A DNA stretch of 47,117 nucleotides from Candidatus Rhodoferax mariagerensis (GCA_016719055.1 JADKAW010000029.1:1-47117), one strand, 5' to 3'; positions 36,880-44,724 are shown, counted from the first letter of the stretch. Notes: a model not told the origin generated them from the sequence alone. Program-made: numbers and translations.

Positions 36880-38700
36880 GTGAAGTCCAGCGCCACGCCT
36901 GTCTGCCAGGCCGCTTTTTGGTTCCGCTGCCAGTGGCTGCTGGTTGCAATGTGTTTGCTGTTGGGTCTGTTCACCCAAGCCGCGCACGCCAAGCGGGTGG
37001 CGCTGGTGGTAGGTAACAGCAGCTACGCCGAGCGGCCGCTGCGCAACCCGGTCAACGACGCAAACCTGATGCAGGCCACCTTGAAAGAGCTGGGTTTTGA
37101 GGTGACTTTGCTGCGCAATGCAGACCGTCGCAGCCTGCTGAATGGCCTGCGAGATTTTGAGGGCAAAGCGCGTGATGCTGAAGTGGCGCTGTTTTTCTTT
37201 GCCGGGCATGGTGCGCAGGTGGGTGGCAGCAACTACCTGATTCCGGTGGGGGGCAGCATTCAGAGCGAAACCGACGTGCCGGACGAGGCAGTCGATGCAG
37301 CCAGTGTGTTGCGTCGGCTGGAAGAAGCCCGCAGCAAGGTGGCGCTGGTCATTCTGGATGCCTGCCGCGACAACCCTTTTGCCGGGGCCAGTCGCTCGGC
37401 CAGCCGGGGTTTGGGTCGCATGAGTGTGCCCACCGGCACCATCGTGGCCTATGCCACGGCACCGGGCAGCACAGCGGCGGACGGGACGGGCAGCAACGGT
37501 GTTTATACCGAGCAACTGGTTCGCCAATTCAAAACACCCAATCTCGACATCAAGGAGGTGTTTGACCGCACCGCGCAAGAGGTGGAGCGCATCACCGCTG
37601 GCAAACAACGCCCGAGGGAAGAGATTGGTCTGCGCGGACGTTTTGTGCTCAATGGCAACAACGCCGTGCAAGTGGCCAGCATCCGCGCCGAACCAGTAGC
37701 CACCACCCCGCAGCCAGGGCAAGCCACTGGCCTAAGCCTGGATGATCTTGAAAAAGAAGAAGCCAGCCGAAAGCAGTGGGCACAGTGGCAAGCCAGGATG
37801 AAGGCCGATTTTGACAAGACAGCAAAGTTTGTCGGCAGTGCTGACTTGCAGGCCAGGGCCTGGACGCGGTTTCTGGCCACCTGGGCGCAAGACAACCCCT
37901 TGAGCCGGGAGGATGAGGGACTTCGGGAGCAGGCAACTGCGCGTCAACAGCAGGCACAAGGACAGATTACGTCGGCGCAGGCAGCGCCCGCCCAGTCTGC
38001 AGTGGCAGCATTCACCCCCGGTCAGACCATCAAGGACTGTGCCGATTGCCCCGAGATGGTGCTGATCAGGAGCGGCAGTTTTGACATGGGTTCCAACAAT
38101 GGGGACAGCGACGAAAAGCCAGTGCATCGGGTCAGCATTCGCAGCTTTCTGATGGGCAAGACCGAAGTCACGCAGGGTCAGTGGAAAGCCGTGATGGGTA
38201 GCAACCCAAGCCATTTCAGCAATTGTGGTGACGACTGCCCGGTTGAGAAAGTCAGTTGGAATGACGCACAAGAATACGTACGCAAACTCAGCCAGCAGTC
38301 TGGCAAAAACTACCGTTTGCCCAGCGAGGCCGAATGGGAATATGCCTGCCGGGCCGGTGGCAATCACACCTACTGCGGTAGCGACAGCGTGGATGCAGTG
38401 GGCTGGTACAACTCCAATAGTGTCAGCAAAACCCATAGCGTTGCTGGCAAGCAAGCCAACGCCTTTGGTCTGTATGACATGAGCGGCAACGTCTGGGAAT
38501 GGGTGCAAGATGACTATCAAGACAATTACAACGGTGCGCCATCTGATGGTTCTGCCTGGTCTACTGGTGGTTCGCAGCGCGTGCTGCGCGGCGACAGTTG
38601 GTACTTCAACCCCAACATCCGCCGCTCGGCCGACCGCGTCAGGAACGCGCCAGACGACCGCAACTTCGTCAGCGGTTTCCGTATTGCCCGGACTCTTTAA
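36880..38700 (+). CDS. Exported caspase-like protease fused to an FGE-sulfatase domain (caspase 3)
   Basis: A 606-residue protein from a GTG start (site CAGGGAG). Signal peptide to about 37; C14 protease domain with H110 in FAGHGAQ and C162 in DACRDNPF; then a charged linker (about 290-380); then an FGE-sulfatase fold from about residue 385, starting MVLIRSGSFDMGS and with KTEVTQGQWKAVM, YRLPSEAEWEYACRAG and GLYDMSGNVWEW. The C-terminus (VLRGDSW to GFRIARTL) is shaped like the variable region of a diversity-generating retroelement target. The FGE domain would be a binding head, not a sulfatase activator. Last gene of the cluster. Confidence 0.9.
   Translation: MKSSATPVCQAAFWFRCQWLLVAMCLLLGLFTQAAHAKRVALVVGNSSYAERPLRNPVNDANLMQATLKELGFEVTLLRNADRRSLLNGLRDFEGKARDAEVALFFFAGHGAQVGGSNYLIPVGGSIQSETDVPDEAVDAASVLRRLEEARSKVALVILDACRDNPFAGASRSASRGLGRMSVPTGTIVAYATAPGSTAADGTGSNGVYTEQLVRQFKTPNLDIKEVFDRTAQEVERITAGKQRPREEIGLRGRFVLNGNNAVQVASIRAEPVATTPQPGQATGLSLDDLEKEEASRKQWAQWQARMKADFDKTAKFVGSADLQARAWTRFLATWAQDNPLSREDEGLREQATARQQQAQGQITSAQAAPAQSAVAAFTPGQTIKDCADCPEMVLIRSGSFDMGSNNGDSDEKPVHRVSIRSFLMGKTEVTQGQWKAVMGSNPSHFSNCGDDCPVEKVSWNDAQEYVRKLSQQSGKNYRLPSEAEWEYACRAGGNHTYCGSDSVDAVGWYNSNSVSKTHSVAGKQANAFGLYDMSGNVWEWVQDDYQDNYNGAPSDGSAWSTGGSQRVLRGDSWYFNPNIRRSADRVRNAPDDRNFVSGFRIARTL
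38581..38690 (+). other. Candidate DGR variable region (VR1) at the end of caspase 3
   Basis: The final codons of the FGE domain pair invariant framework codons with codons such as TAC, TTC, ATC, GAC, GTC, AGC and GCG at positions where related domains have AAC/AAT or ACG. These can all be reached from an AAC-rich template by changes at A. No template repeat is present in the window, so this is inferred. Confidence 0.5.
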
Positions 38701-38792
38701 CGCTTTGGCTCTTTTACCCTCTTACCCTTTGCATGAAGGCTTCACTTAAAACGACTGGTTTGCGCAAGCGGGGGTCTGGGGGCTGAGAAGCC

Positions 38793-38820
38793 AGGGTCAG
38801 GTCTTGTAATATAGCAATTC
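38793..38820 (+). repeat. Possible remnant of a RAYT-transposase-associated repeat
   Basis: Contains GGGTCAGGTCTTGTAATATA, close to the motif GGGGTCAGGTCTTGCAAT I remember upstream of many REP-associated tyrosine transposase genes. No transposase is nearby. Confidence 0.3.
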
Positions 38821-38860
38821 GGCCAGAACAACAGTCCAATGGGGGTGATGTCTTATCTAT

Positions 38861-38914
38861 AAAAATGCACTCTAGCCCTTATTCCATATGCGCTAGAAGC
38901 TACGATAATTGAAG
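38861..38914 (-). repeat. Interspersed repeat copy 4
   Basis: Plus strand CACTCTAGCCCTTATTCCAT then ATGCGCTAGAAGCTACGATA and ATTGAAG: the family in reverse orientation, at the edge between the caspase gene and the DUF4160 remnant. Confidence 0.75.
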
Positions 38915-39010
38915 CATCGATTCGGGGGGGCCGGCAGGACGCTCCTGCAAATCGTTGCGGCTGTCAGGCCCAGCACCAATCAGGCGACGGCTGGTGAGCA
39001 GGCAGAGAAT

Positions 39011-39109
39011 ATTGGCTTTGCGGCCCACGAGTTGAACGGTCTGGTCAAAGTGATCAAAGAAAATCAGCGTCTGATTGAAAAGGTATGGCATGAACACTTC
39101 AGCACTTGA
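39011..39109 (+). pseudogene. DUF4160 C-terminal remnant, copy 1
   Basis: Encodes IGFAAHELNGLVKVIKENQ and KVWHEHFST then stop. This is the C-terminal end of DUF4160 proteins (xGF-A-ELN-I---I-EN---IEKAWHEHF). The N-terminal half is gone; repeat copy 4 is about 100 bases upstream. Confidence 0.55.
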
Positions 39110-39344
39110 ATTGAGCTTTGACACCAGCATGATGTGGGTGGTTTTAGCTGATGGTCGCCAACTGGGCGTGCCGCTGGCTTACTTCCCGCGCCTGTTGAAG
39201 GCTTCTGCGGCGCAACGCCAGCGTTATAAATTGTCCGGTGGTGGCACTGGCATTCACTGGGATGAACTCGATGAGGACATCAGCGTTCAGGGGCTGTTGA
39301 TGGGTGTAGGCGGCCGGTCAAGCACCCAACGAATAGCGGCGTAA
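39090..39344 (+). CDS. DUF2442 domain protein, copy 1
   Basis: An 84-residue protein with the DUF2442 core (VVLADGRQLGVPLAYFPRLL, and GIHWDELDEDISVQGLL). Members commonly follow DUF4160 genes, as here, with overlapping frames, and the pair is suspected to be toxin-antitoxin-like; no function is established. ATG 39090 overlaps the DUF4160 stop. A near-identical copy is at 46564-46818. Confidence 0.8.
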   Translation: MNTSALELSFDTSMMWVVLADGRQLGVPLAYFPRLLKASAAQRQRYKLSGGGTGIHWDELDEDISVQGLLMGVGGRSSTQRIAA

Positions 39345-39349
39345 GCACC

Positions 39350-40165
39350 ATGCCACTGCACTTCACGGCAGATCAACGCCGGTTCATGCTGATCCCGACG
39401 CTTGCTGCCGCCACACTTGCCGTGGCCTGGCTGGCGCTGCCGGTTTGGTTTGTGCTGGTGCCGCCGGTACTTGTCCTGGCAATGGCAGCCTTGCATTCCG
39501 GGGTGCGCGCTGGCTTCTTTCAAAGCAGCTTGCCCGCGCTGGTGGTGGTCAAGCTGCGTTATGGTTTGATGCTGTCGCTGACGCAGGCCGGCGTGTATGC
39601 GGTGCTGTTTGTCTGGCTGATGCGGTATTTTCTTGGGTTTCCGAACCGCGATGCCGCCTTGGCTGCGTTGCAGGTGTGGGCGGTGAGCGGGCTGGTTTTT
39701 CATGTCCGGTATGTGCGCCTGGCATGGCGCACCGGGCAGTTACCCCGGCGCGTCTGGACGAAACACGTCTTTGCCATCGTTGTGGGGGGCATGCTGGGCG
39801 CGCTGTGGGTGGTGGTGCAAACCAGTGGTGCGCAGTCCTTGCACCAGCGCCAGCAGCAACCACTGGTGGATGCGCTCAGCACGGCGGCAGAGGCCTGTGA
39901 CGCATTCACGCAGTATCTGTACCAGCAACCGCATTGGCCCAAAGCCCCTCAGCTTTACCACGGTGCGGTAGGGAACCTGTATGGTGGCAAGCCGCAGTTT
40001 GTGCTTGCCTACCGGGCCACGGCAGACTTTGAGAGCCTGATCGTTTATTACTATTCGGGGTCACGCAAGTGGACGGTGACCTACCAAAACAACCCCATCG
40101 GTATGCGCGATTTCACAGAAAAAATCACGCCGTTGGCGCGCTGCGAAGTGCCTGGCACACGCTGA
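39350..40165 (+). CDS. Inner-membrane protein of unknown function
   Basis: A 271-residue protein with about five hydrophobic helices in the first 165 residues (for example AVAWLALPVWFVLVPPVLVL and VFAIVVGGMLGALWVVV). The last 100 residues form a soluble part with FTQYLYQQPHWPKAPQLYHG. I do not recognise a family. The start codon lies five bases after DUF2442, so they may share a transcript. The C-terminal part is probably periplasmic. Confidence 0.55.
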   Translation: MPLHFTADQRRFMLIPTLAAATLAVAWLALPVWFVLVPPVLVLAMAALHSGVRAGFFQSSLPALVVVKLRYGLMLSLTQAGVYAVLFVWLMRYFLGFPNRDAALAALQVWAVSGLVFHVRYVRLAWRTGQLPRRVWTKHVFAIVVGGMLGALWVVVQTSGAQSLHQRQQQPLVDALSTAAEACDAFTQYLYQQPHWPKAPQLYHGAVGNLYGGKPQFVLAYRATADFESLIVYYYSGSRKWTVTYQNNPIGMRDFTEKITPLARCEVPGTR

Positions 40166-40275
40166 CAATCCGCCGGTGATGTATCGCCATGGCCGCTGGA
40201 CCTGGCGTTAAACCCGTTGACGGTGGGTTCGGGAAACTGCGGCCGACGTGGCTTGGCCGTTGGCATGGTGCAGTT

Positions 40276-41115
40276 TCACTGAATCGGCCAGGGCTGACGC
40301 AGGGCATAGTCCAGCGGCAGCAGCGGCCCGGCAATGCTGCGGACCTCGATGCTGGCAGCCGCCCGGTCAAAAATGCAATAACGGATGCGGCCGACCTGGT
40401 CGCGGCCATAGCCAATGGCACCGACGCTGACCACATAGCGGTCATTCACATCCAGCGCAAACGGCTGGTTGTACTCAAACCGGTGCAAGGTGGCCTCACC
40501 AGAAGACACCGAGCGTTTGCCAAAAATGCGCGGCACATGAACATGCCCGACAAAGCTGAGCCAGGCACCAGGCTCGTCAAGCACATTCCACGCCTCAATG
40601 GTTGAATCGACAGGGCGCTTTTTTGCACGCGATGAGATGTGAACAAACAGCAGATTACCTTCCATCAAGTAGGGCGGCAACTCGCTCAAAAACTGGCGTG
40701 CGCTGGCCGACAGCGCCAGATCGTTGATTTCATCGTGGTTGCCGCAAACACACGGGATTTGACGCGCCTTGAGCGTTGCAATAACTTGTTCATGATCCGG
40801 ACCCCCCTCGACCAAATCGCCCAGACAAACAATCCGGTCGCAACGCTGGGCATCAATGTCTTCAAGTGCGGCCATCAAGCCAGCATGGTTGCCGTGAATA
40901 TCAGAAATGATGGCAATGCGTTGCGCCAGCGGTGCGCTGTCAGCCATCAGCCTGGCACGTAGGCACTCAAACTCTGGTGTGCCGTGCTGCAATTCAAAAC
41001 GCAGCACCTGCTCGATATCGGCGATCTGTGTGGCGAGTGCCGGGTTTGCTTGAACTGAACGTACCAGCGCTGCCACGGCAGATTGGTGGTCGGCGGGAGT
41101 GCGTATGGGCTTCAT
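40276..41115 (-). CDS. Calcineurin-like metallophosphoesterase
   Basis: A 279-residue protein with the metal-binding motifs of the family: ISDIHGNHAG (DxH), LGDLVEGGPD, CGNHDE, HISS and GHVHVP, all present and ordered. The N-terminal 70 residues are helical. Such proteins cleave phosphoesters of proteins, nucleotides or nucleic acids; substrate not readable. I chose ATG 41115, because upstream codons overlap the divergent caspase gene region and show no homology. Confidence 0.85.
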   Translation of the reverse strand: MKPIRTPADHQSAVAALVRSVQANPALATQIADIEQVLRFELQHGTPEFECLRARLMADSAPLAQRIAIISDIHGNHAGLMAALEDIDAQRCDRIVCLGDLVEGGPDHEQVIATLKARQIPCVCGNHDEINDLALSASARQFLSELPPYLMEGNLLFVHISSRAKKRPVDSTIEAWNVLDEPGAWLSFVGHVHVPRIFGKRSVSSGEATLHRFEYNQPFALDVNDRYVVSVGAIGYGRDQVGRIRYCIFDRAAASIEVRSIAGPLLPLDYALRQPWPIQ

Positions 41116-41308
41116 GGGCTGCGGTTCAACAAGCCGGGTTCGGGCATGGGCGGGATTATTGCTGACAACCTGCCACTTGGCGGACGTTTCGGGTTTGGTC
41201 TTGGGCAGGCTGAACTGCCACAAAATGCAGCTTTTAAGGCACCGGACAACTTTGACCGGCGGGCATAATTGGCCCAACCCCCGTGTCCAGACCCCGCGAG
41301 CCGCCTTG

Positions 41309-43336
41309 ATGCCAATCCGCTTGTTGATGCCCCGCCTTACCAACGCCGCCAAAGCTGGCTGCCAGTGGCTTGCTTTTTTGCTGCTGGTGATGGCTGCCCA
41401 CCTGATCGTCCCAGCACCTCTCGCCCAGGCGCAGGCCGTCCCTGGCCAGCGCCTGGCGCTGGTGATTGGCAACGCGGCTTACAAAAGCGGCCCGCTGGTC
41501 AACCCGGTCAACGACGCACGCGCCATGCGCAACCGTTTGCAAAGCCTGGGCTTTGAAGTGCTGTTCCATGAAAACCTCAAGAAAGACGAGATTGGCAGCA
41601 TCTACAGCCAGTTTCGCAGCAAGATTGCGCCGGGTGGCGTGGCACTGGTTTTTTATGCCGGTCACGGCGTGCAGTTCAAGGGCGAAAACTACTTTCCGGC
41701 GGTCGATGCCAACATCCGATTTGAAGAAGACGTGCAGTTGCAAAGCCTGAACCTGGGCCATTTGCTCAGCAACATGGAAGAAGCCAAGGCCGCCGTCAGC
41801 CTGGTGTTTCTGGATGCGTGTCGCGACAACCCGTTTGCCCGCAGCTTTCGCAGTGGGTCGCGCGGTCTGGCCAAAGTGCAAGCGGCATCGGGCACGCTGA
41901 TCCACTACGCCACCAAGCCCGGCAGCGTGGCCGCTGATGGTGACGGTCAAAACGGCACCTACACCGAAGCCCTGCTGGCGCAAATCAGCAGCCCCGGTGT
42001 GCCAGTGGAGCAAATGCTCAAGCGCGTCACCAACCGCGTGGTGGAAAAAACCCAGGGCAAGCAGGAGCCCTGGGTTGAAGGCAGCTTGCGTGGCGACTTT
42101 TATTTCATTTTTCAGGGGCCTGCCACGGTGCAGGTGCAAAACGCGCCCGCCGATCCCGAGGCCGAAACCTGGCGCGCTGCCGACAGCGTGGGCACAGCCG
42201 CTGCCTACCAGTCTTACCTGAAGCGTTACCCGCAAGGCCGCTATGCGGATGCGGCCACCATCAAGCTCGAAGCGCTGCAAAAACCTGGAACAGCGCAGTC
42301 GACATCGCCGACGCAGCCCGGTGCCGCCCAGCCTGGCGCGCCGACGACGGCATCCGCGCCCATCGTTGCGCCAACCACCGACGACCCCGAAGCCGCGCTG
42401 TGGAACGAGGTCAAGGCCAGCGGTGCGCGCGAATACCTTGAGGTCTATCTCAAGCAATACCCCAAAGGCAAATACCAGGCGCTGGCCAAGCTGGAGCTGA
42501 AAAAGCTGGACGATGCCGAGCGTGCCAAGCGTGCGCAAGAAGAAGCCCAGCGCAAGCAAGCGGCAGAGCAAGCCCGGCTGGAGCAACTGGCCGCTGCCCA
42601 AGCTGCACGGGTGCAGCAGCAACAAGCCGAACAGCAAGCCTGGGACACCGCCAAAGCGCACGACACCCAGGATGCCTACGCCGCCTACCTGCAAGCCCAC
42701 CCCAGTGGCCGCTATGCTGCTTTGGCCCAAGCAGCGCAGCAAAAAGTGTGGCGTAAAGCCGCAGAGCGCGAGAAACTACAAGCTGCCGAACGTCAGAAAG
42801 AAGCCCTGGCTGCAGAACAGCGTGCGCAACAACAGGCTGCCCAGCGCGAGCGCGAGGCGCAAGCCCTCAAGGCGCAGAAAGCCAGTCAGGCCACTGCCGT
42901 CAACGCCATGCCTGCGTCTGCGCGGTATAGCACTGTGGGCAGTTACCCGATCACTGACTGCGTGAAAGACAAAACCACCGGGCTGACTTGGGAAGGCAAA
43001 CCTGCCAGCGGTGAGCGCGCGGGTGACAAGAGGTACACCAATTACGGCGACCGGCGCAGCGGCGATGCCAGCGCTTATGCAGACAGTGTCAATGCCATGC
43101 GCTTGTGTGGCTACGGTGACTGGCGCTTGCCAACCAAAGACGAGCTGTTGGGTCTGGTCGTCGAAGGGGTCAGGCCGACCTTTGATAGAACTTGGTTTCC
43201 GAATACGCAATATAGCTGGTACTGGTCTAGTTCTTCAAGAGGGGCCGTCGTCGCCTGGGTCGTCAGTTTCTTCAATGGCAACACCGACCACCTCAACCTC
43301 CGCAACAACGGCAGCCACGTGCGCCTGGTGCGCTAG
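41309..43336 (+). CDS. Exported caspase-like protease with coiled coil and DUF1566 domain (caspase 4)
   Basis: A 675-residue protein, ATG 41309. Signal peptide to about residue 43; C14 protease domain with H119 in FYAGHGVQ and C171 in DACRDNPF. Then three repeats of the type YLKxYPxGRYxALA (about 295, 375, 455) and a long Gln/Ala/Glu coiled coil. The C-terminal domain is DUF1566 (GLTWEGKP, then CGYGDWRLPTKDELLGLV, ending SHVRLVR), a C-type-lectin-like fold. The tail looks like a DGR variable region. The same protease core as caspase 3 with another head. Confidence 0.88.
   Translation: MPIRLLMPRLTNAAKAGCQWLAFLLLVMAAHLIVPAPLAQAQAVPGQRLALVIGNAAYKSGPLVNPVNDARAMRNRLQSLGFEVLFHENLKKDEIGSIYSQFRSKIAPGGVALVFYAGHGVQFKGENYFPAVDANIRFEEDVQLQSLNLGHLLSNMEEAKAAVSLVFLDACRDNPFARSFRSGSRGLAKVQAASGTLIHYATKPGSVAADGDGQNGTYTEALLAQISSPGVPVEQMLKRVTNRVVEKTQGKQEPWVEGSLRGDFYFIFQGPATVQVQNAPADPEAETWRAADSVGTAAAYQSYLKRYPQGRYADAATIKLEALQKPGTAQSTSPTQPGAAQPGAPTTASAPIVAPTTDDPEAALWNEVKASGAREYLEVYLKQYPKGKYQALAKLELKKLDDAERAKRAQEEAQRKQAAEQARLEQLAAAQAARVQQQQAEQQAWDTAKAHDTQDAYAAYLQAHPSGRYAALAQAAQQKVWRKAAEREKLQAAERQKEALAAEQRAQQQAAQREREAQALKAQKASQATAVNAMPASARYSTVGSYPITDCVKDKTTGLTWEGKPASGERAGDKRYTNYGDRRSGDASAYADSVNAMRLCGYGDWRLPTKDELLGLVVEGVRPTFDRTWFPNTQYSWYWSSSSRGAVVAWVVSFFNGNTDHLNLRNNGSHVRLVR
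43236..43332 (+). other. Candidate DGR variable region (VR2) at the end of caspase 4
   Basis: The last 32 codons, after YWSSSSRG, run GAVVAWVVSFFNGNTDHLNL and end NNGSHVRLVR. They are rich in AAC and in codons one or two A-changes away (GTC, GCC, GAC, CTC, AGC, CAC). Relatives have Asn-rich stretches there. No template repeat is in the window. Confidence 0.45.
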
Positions 43337-43337
43337 T

Positions 43338-43369
43338 GGGGGGTGGTGGGGTGGTGTGTTGGGTGGGGG
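43338..43369 (+). other. Possible G-quadruplex just after VR2
   Basis: Four G runs (6, 4 with a short G pair between, 3 and 5) within 32 bases, starting two bases after the caspase 4 stop: GGGGGG, then GGGG, then GGG T GGGGG. DGR variable regions are commonly followed by GC-rich structured DNA, so the position is suggestive. Confidence 0.4.
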
Positions 43370-43467
43370 TTTTGCCCGTCAGTGTTTGGGCGCGAAGCGC
43401 TTTTGGGGTATTTGAAGACTTTGCCGGCGTGCAAGAGGTGTCACCGTCATCACCAGGGTGAGCCAGC

Positions 43468-43633
43468 GTAGCCTGGAAGGAGCGAAGCGGATTCCGGGAT
43501 TTTGATGCCCGCACAACCCACCAAACCCCTGCACCGGCCAACCCCCACCACAATCACCAACCTTCGCCTGCCTGACCCGACCGCACTGCTATTGGTCATC
43601 ACCCCGGAATCCGCTTCGCTCGTTCCGGGCTAC
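43468..43633. repeat. REP-like inverted repeat pair
   Basis: Left arm 43468-43500 and right arm 43601-43633 are about 33 bases each and 30 match as reverse complements. Each arm is itself a hairpin of the type CCGGAA...TTCCGG with GAGCGAAGCGGATTCCGG in common. Such arms are widespread in proteobacteria. The 100-base core has no gene. Confidence 0.7.
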
Positions 43634-43644
43634 GGCACTGTCAA

Positions 43645-43705
43645 AAATCATGAAAAATATAGCTGGTAGCGCTTGCCTGTATTGGGCTAGAGCACATTTT
43701 TCTTA
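43645..43705 (+). repeat. Interspersed repeat copy 5
   Basis: ATATAGCTGGTAGCGCTTGC then CTGTATTGGGCTAGAGCACA and a T run. It abuts, and has probably replaced, the 5' part of an Avd-like gene. Confidence 0.7.
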
Positions 43706-43843
43706 AAGAACGCCTGGTCCAACGGCGGCACCGGGATGCTGATGTCCGCGTATGAACACGCCGCCCGCCTGATTGACGACCTGGGCTGCCAGGTAGGCGG
43801 TTGGTTGCGCTCGCAACAGGGCCGTGACCACTCCAGCCGCTAG
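43691..43843 (+). pseudogene. DGR accessory protein Avd, C-terminal remnant
   Basis: The open frame ends SAYEHAARLIDDLGCQVGGW then LRSQQGR and stop. It resembles the last helix of Bordetella phage Avd, which from memory reads roughly ETAQVLIAEVGRILGSWIAR: matching A, LI, G and GxW spacing. The front of the gene is missing and replaced by repeat copy 5. Avd is the four-helix-bundle partner of DGR reverse transcriptases. The RT start follows after seven bases. Confidence 0.55.
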
Positions 43844-43849
43844 CGGTCG

Positions 43850-43957
43850 ATGCCCAAACGCCATCACAAGTTGTTTGACAACATCGCCAGTTCGCTGTAC
43901 TGCTTGTTAACGCAAAACGGACGATACATCGCGCCCAGCAATCGCCCCTACTTGTGA
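43850..43957 (+). pseudogene. DGR reverse transcriptase N-terminal remnant 1
   Basis: Starts MPKRHHKLFDNIASS, which matches the start of DGR reverse transcriptases (KRHxNLxDxIAx), and then diverges to a stop at 43957. Only about 15 residues are like the RT; the catalytic palm is absent. The template repeat normally found between Avd and RT is also missing. Confidence 0.6.
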
Positions 43958-43962
43958 ACAAG
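43951..43962. promoter_or_regulatory. Palindromic operator of the toxin-antitoxin pair
   Basis: CTTGTGAACAAG is a perfect palindrome with a GA centre, 17 bases before the toxin ATG, a normal place for autoregulation by the antitoxin. Confidence 0.4.
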
Positions 43963-43978
43963 TGATTACACTTATTGC

Positions 43979-44269
43979 ATGTTCACAATCAAACAACTGC
44001 CAGAATTCACCGCGTGGCTTGACAGCATCAACGACGGCCTGACCGTCATGCGCTTGCGCAAACGCCTGCGCAAGGTGACGCTTGGAAACCTGGGTGATAT
44101 CAAACCGGTGGCTGATGGCGTGTGGGAGATGCGCGAGTTTTTCGGCCCCGGTTGGCGCATGTACTATGTGCAGCAGGGTGAAGTGTTGATCGTGATGCTT
44201 GGTGGTGGTGATAAGTCCACCCAACAGGCCGATATTGCAGCGGCTGTTGCGCTGTCCAAAACCCTTTGA
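43979..44269 (+). CDS. RelE/ParE-type toxin (addiction module killer, HigB-like)
   Basis: A 96-residue protein with the pattern FTAWLDSINDGLTVMRLRKR, then PVADGVWEMREFFGPGWRMY and VLIVMLGGGDKSTQQADI: the phage-derived addiction-killer branch of RelE/ParE. It is likely a ribosome-dependent mRNase or gyrase poison. Its antitoxin is 12 bases downstream, toxin first. Confidence 0.85.
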   Translation: MFTIKQLPEFTAWLDSINDGLTVMRLRKRLRKVTLGNLGDIKPVADGVWEMREFFGPGWRMYYVQQGEVLIVMLGGGDKSTQQADIAAAVALSKTL

Positions 44270-44281
44270 AAGAATGCTGCC

Positions 44282-44614
44282 ATGACAAAGAAAATCAATG
44301 TTGCCGACCTGCCCGAGTTCGACATGGTCGAACATCTCAAAACCGATCAGGATATTGCCAACTACCTGACCGTGGTACTTGAAGACAACGACCCAGCCCT
44401 GCTGACAGCCGCGCTCGGCGACATTGCCCGCGCCCGCGGCATGTCTGACATTGCCCGGGCTTCTGGCCTGACGCGTGAAGCCCTTTACAAAGCCTTGCGC
44501 CCCAACTCGCAGCCCCGCTTTGACACGATTGCCCGCGTCTGTGCAGCGCTTGGGCTGAAACTTGTCGCGCAGGTGGCACCGGTGTCAACTTGCCGGGTCG
44601 AACCTGCGCATTGA
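44282..44614 (+). CDS. Addiction module antitoxin (HigA-like, HTH)
   Basis: A 110-residue protein with a helix-turn-helix (MSDIARASGLTREALYKALR) and an N-terminal acidic segment that should bind the toxin. It is the antidote family that pairs with the killer protein upstream, and likely binds the palindrome at 43951. The last ten residues (VSTCRVEPAH) are unlike typical members and may come from fusion to sequence next to RT remnant 2. Confidence 0.85.
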   Translation: MTKKINVADLPEFDMVEHLKTDQDIANYLTVVLEDNDPALLTAALGDIARARGMSDIARASGLTREALYKALRPNSQPRFDTIARVCAALGLKLVAQVAPVSTCRVEPAH

Positions 44615-44627
44615 CGCAAGCGCGCTG

Positions 44628-44692
44628 ATGCATAAACGCCATCACCATCTGTTTGACAACATCGCCAGTTTTTTGCCCTGTGTAGCCAGAAC
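44628..44692 (+). pseudogene. DGR reverse transcriptase N-terminal remnant 2
   Basis: MHKRHHHLFDNIASF repeats the RT start found at 43850, followed by unrelated codons (LPCVART). With remnant 1 it brackets the toxin-antitoxin pair, so the pair probably landed in, or duplicated, this spot. Confidence 0.5.
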
Positions 44693-44724
44693 ATCATCAT
44701 CATCAGGGTCACTCTTTTACAAAA

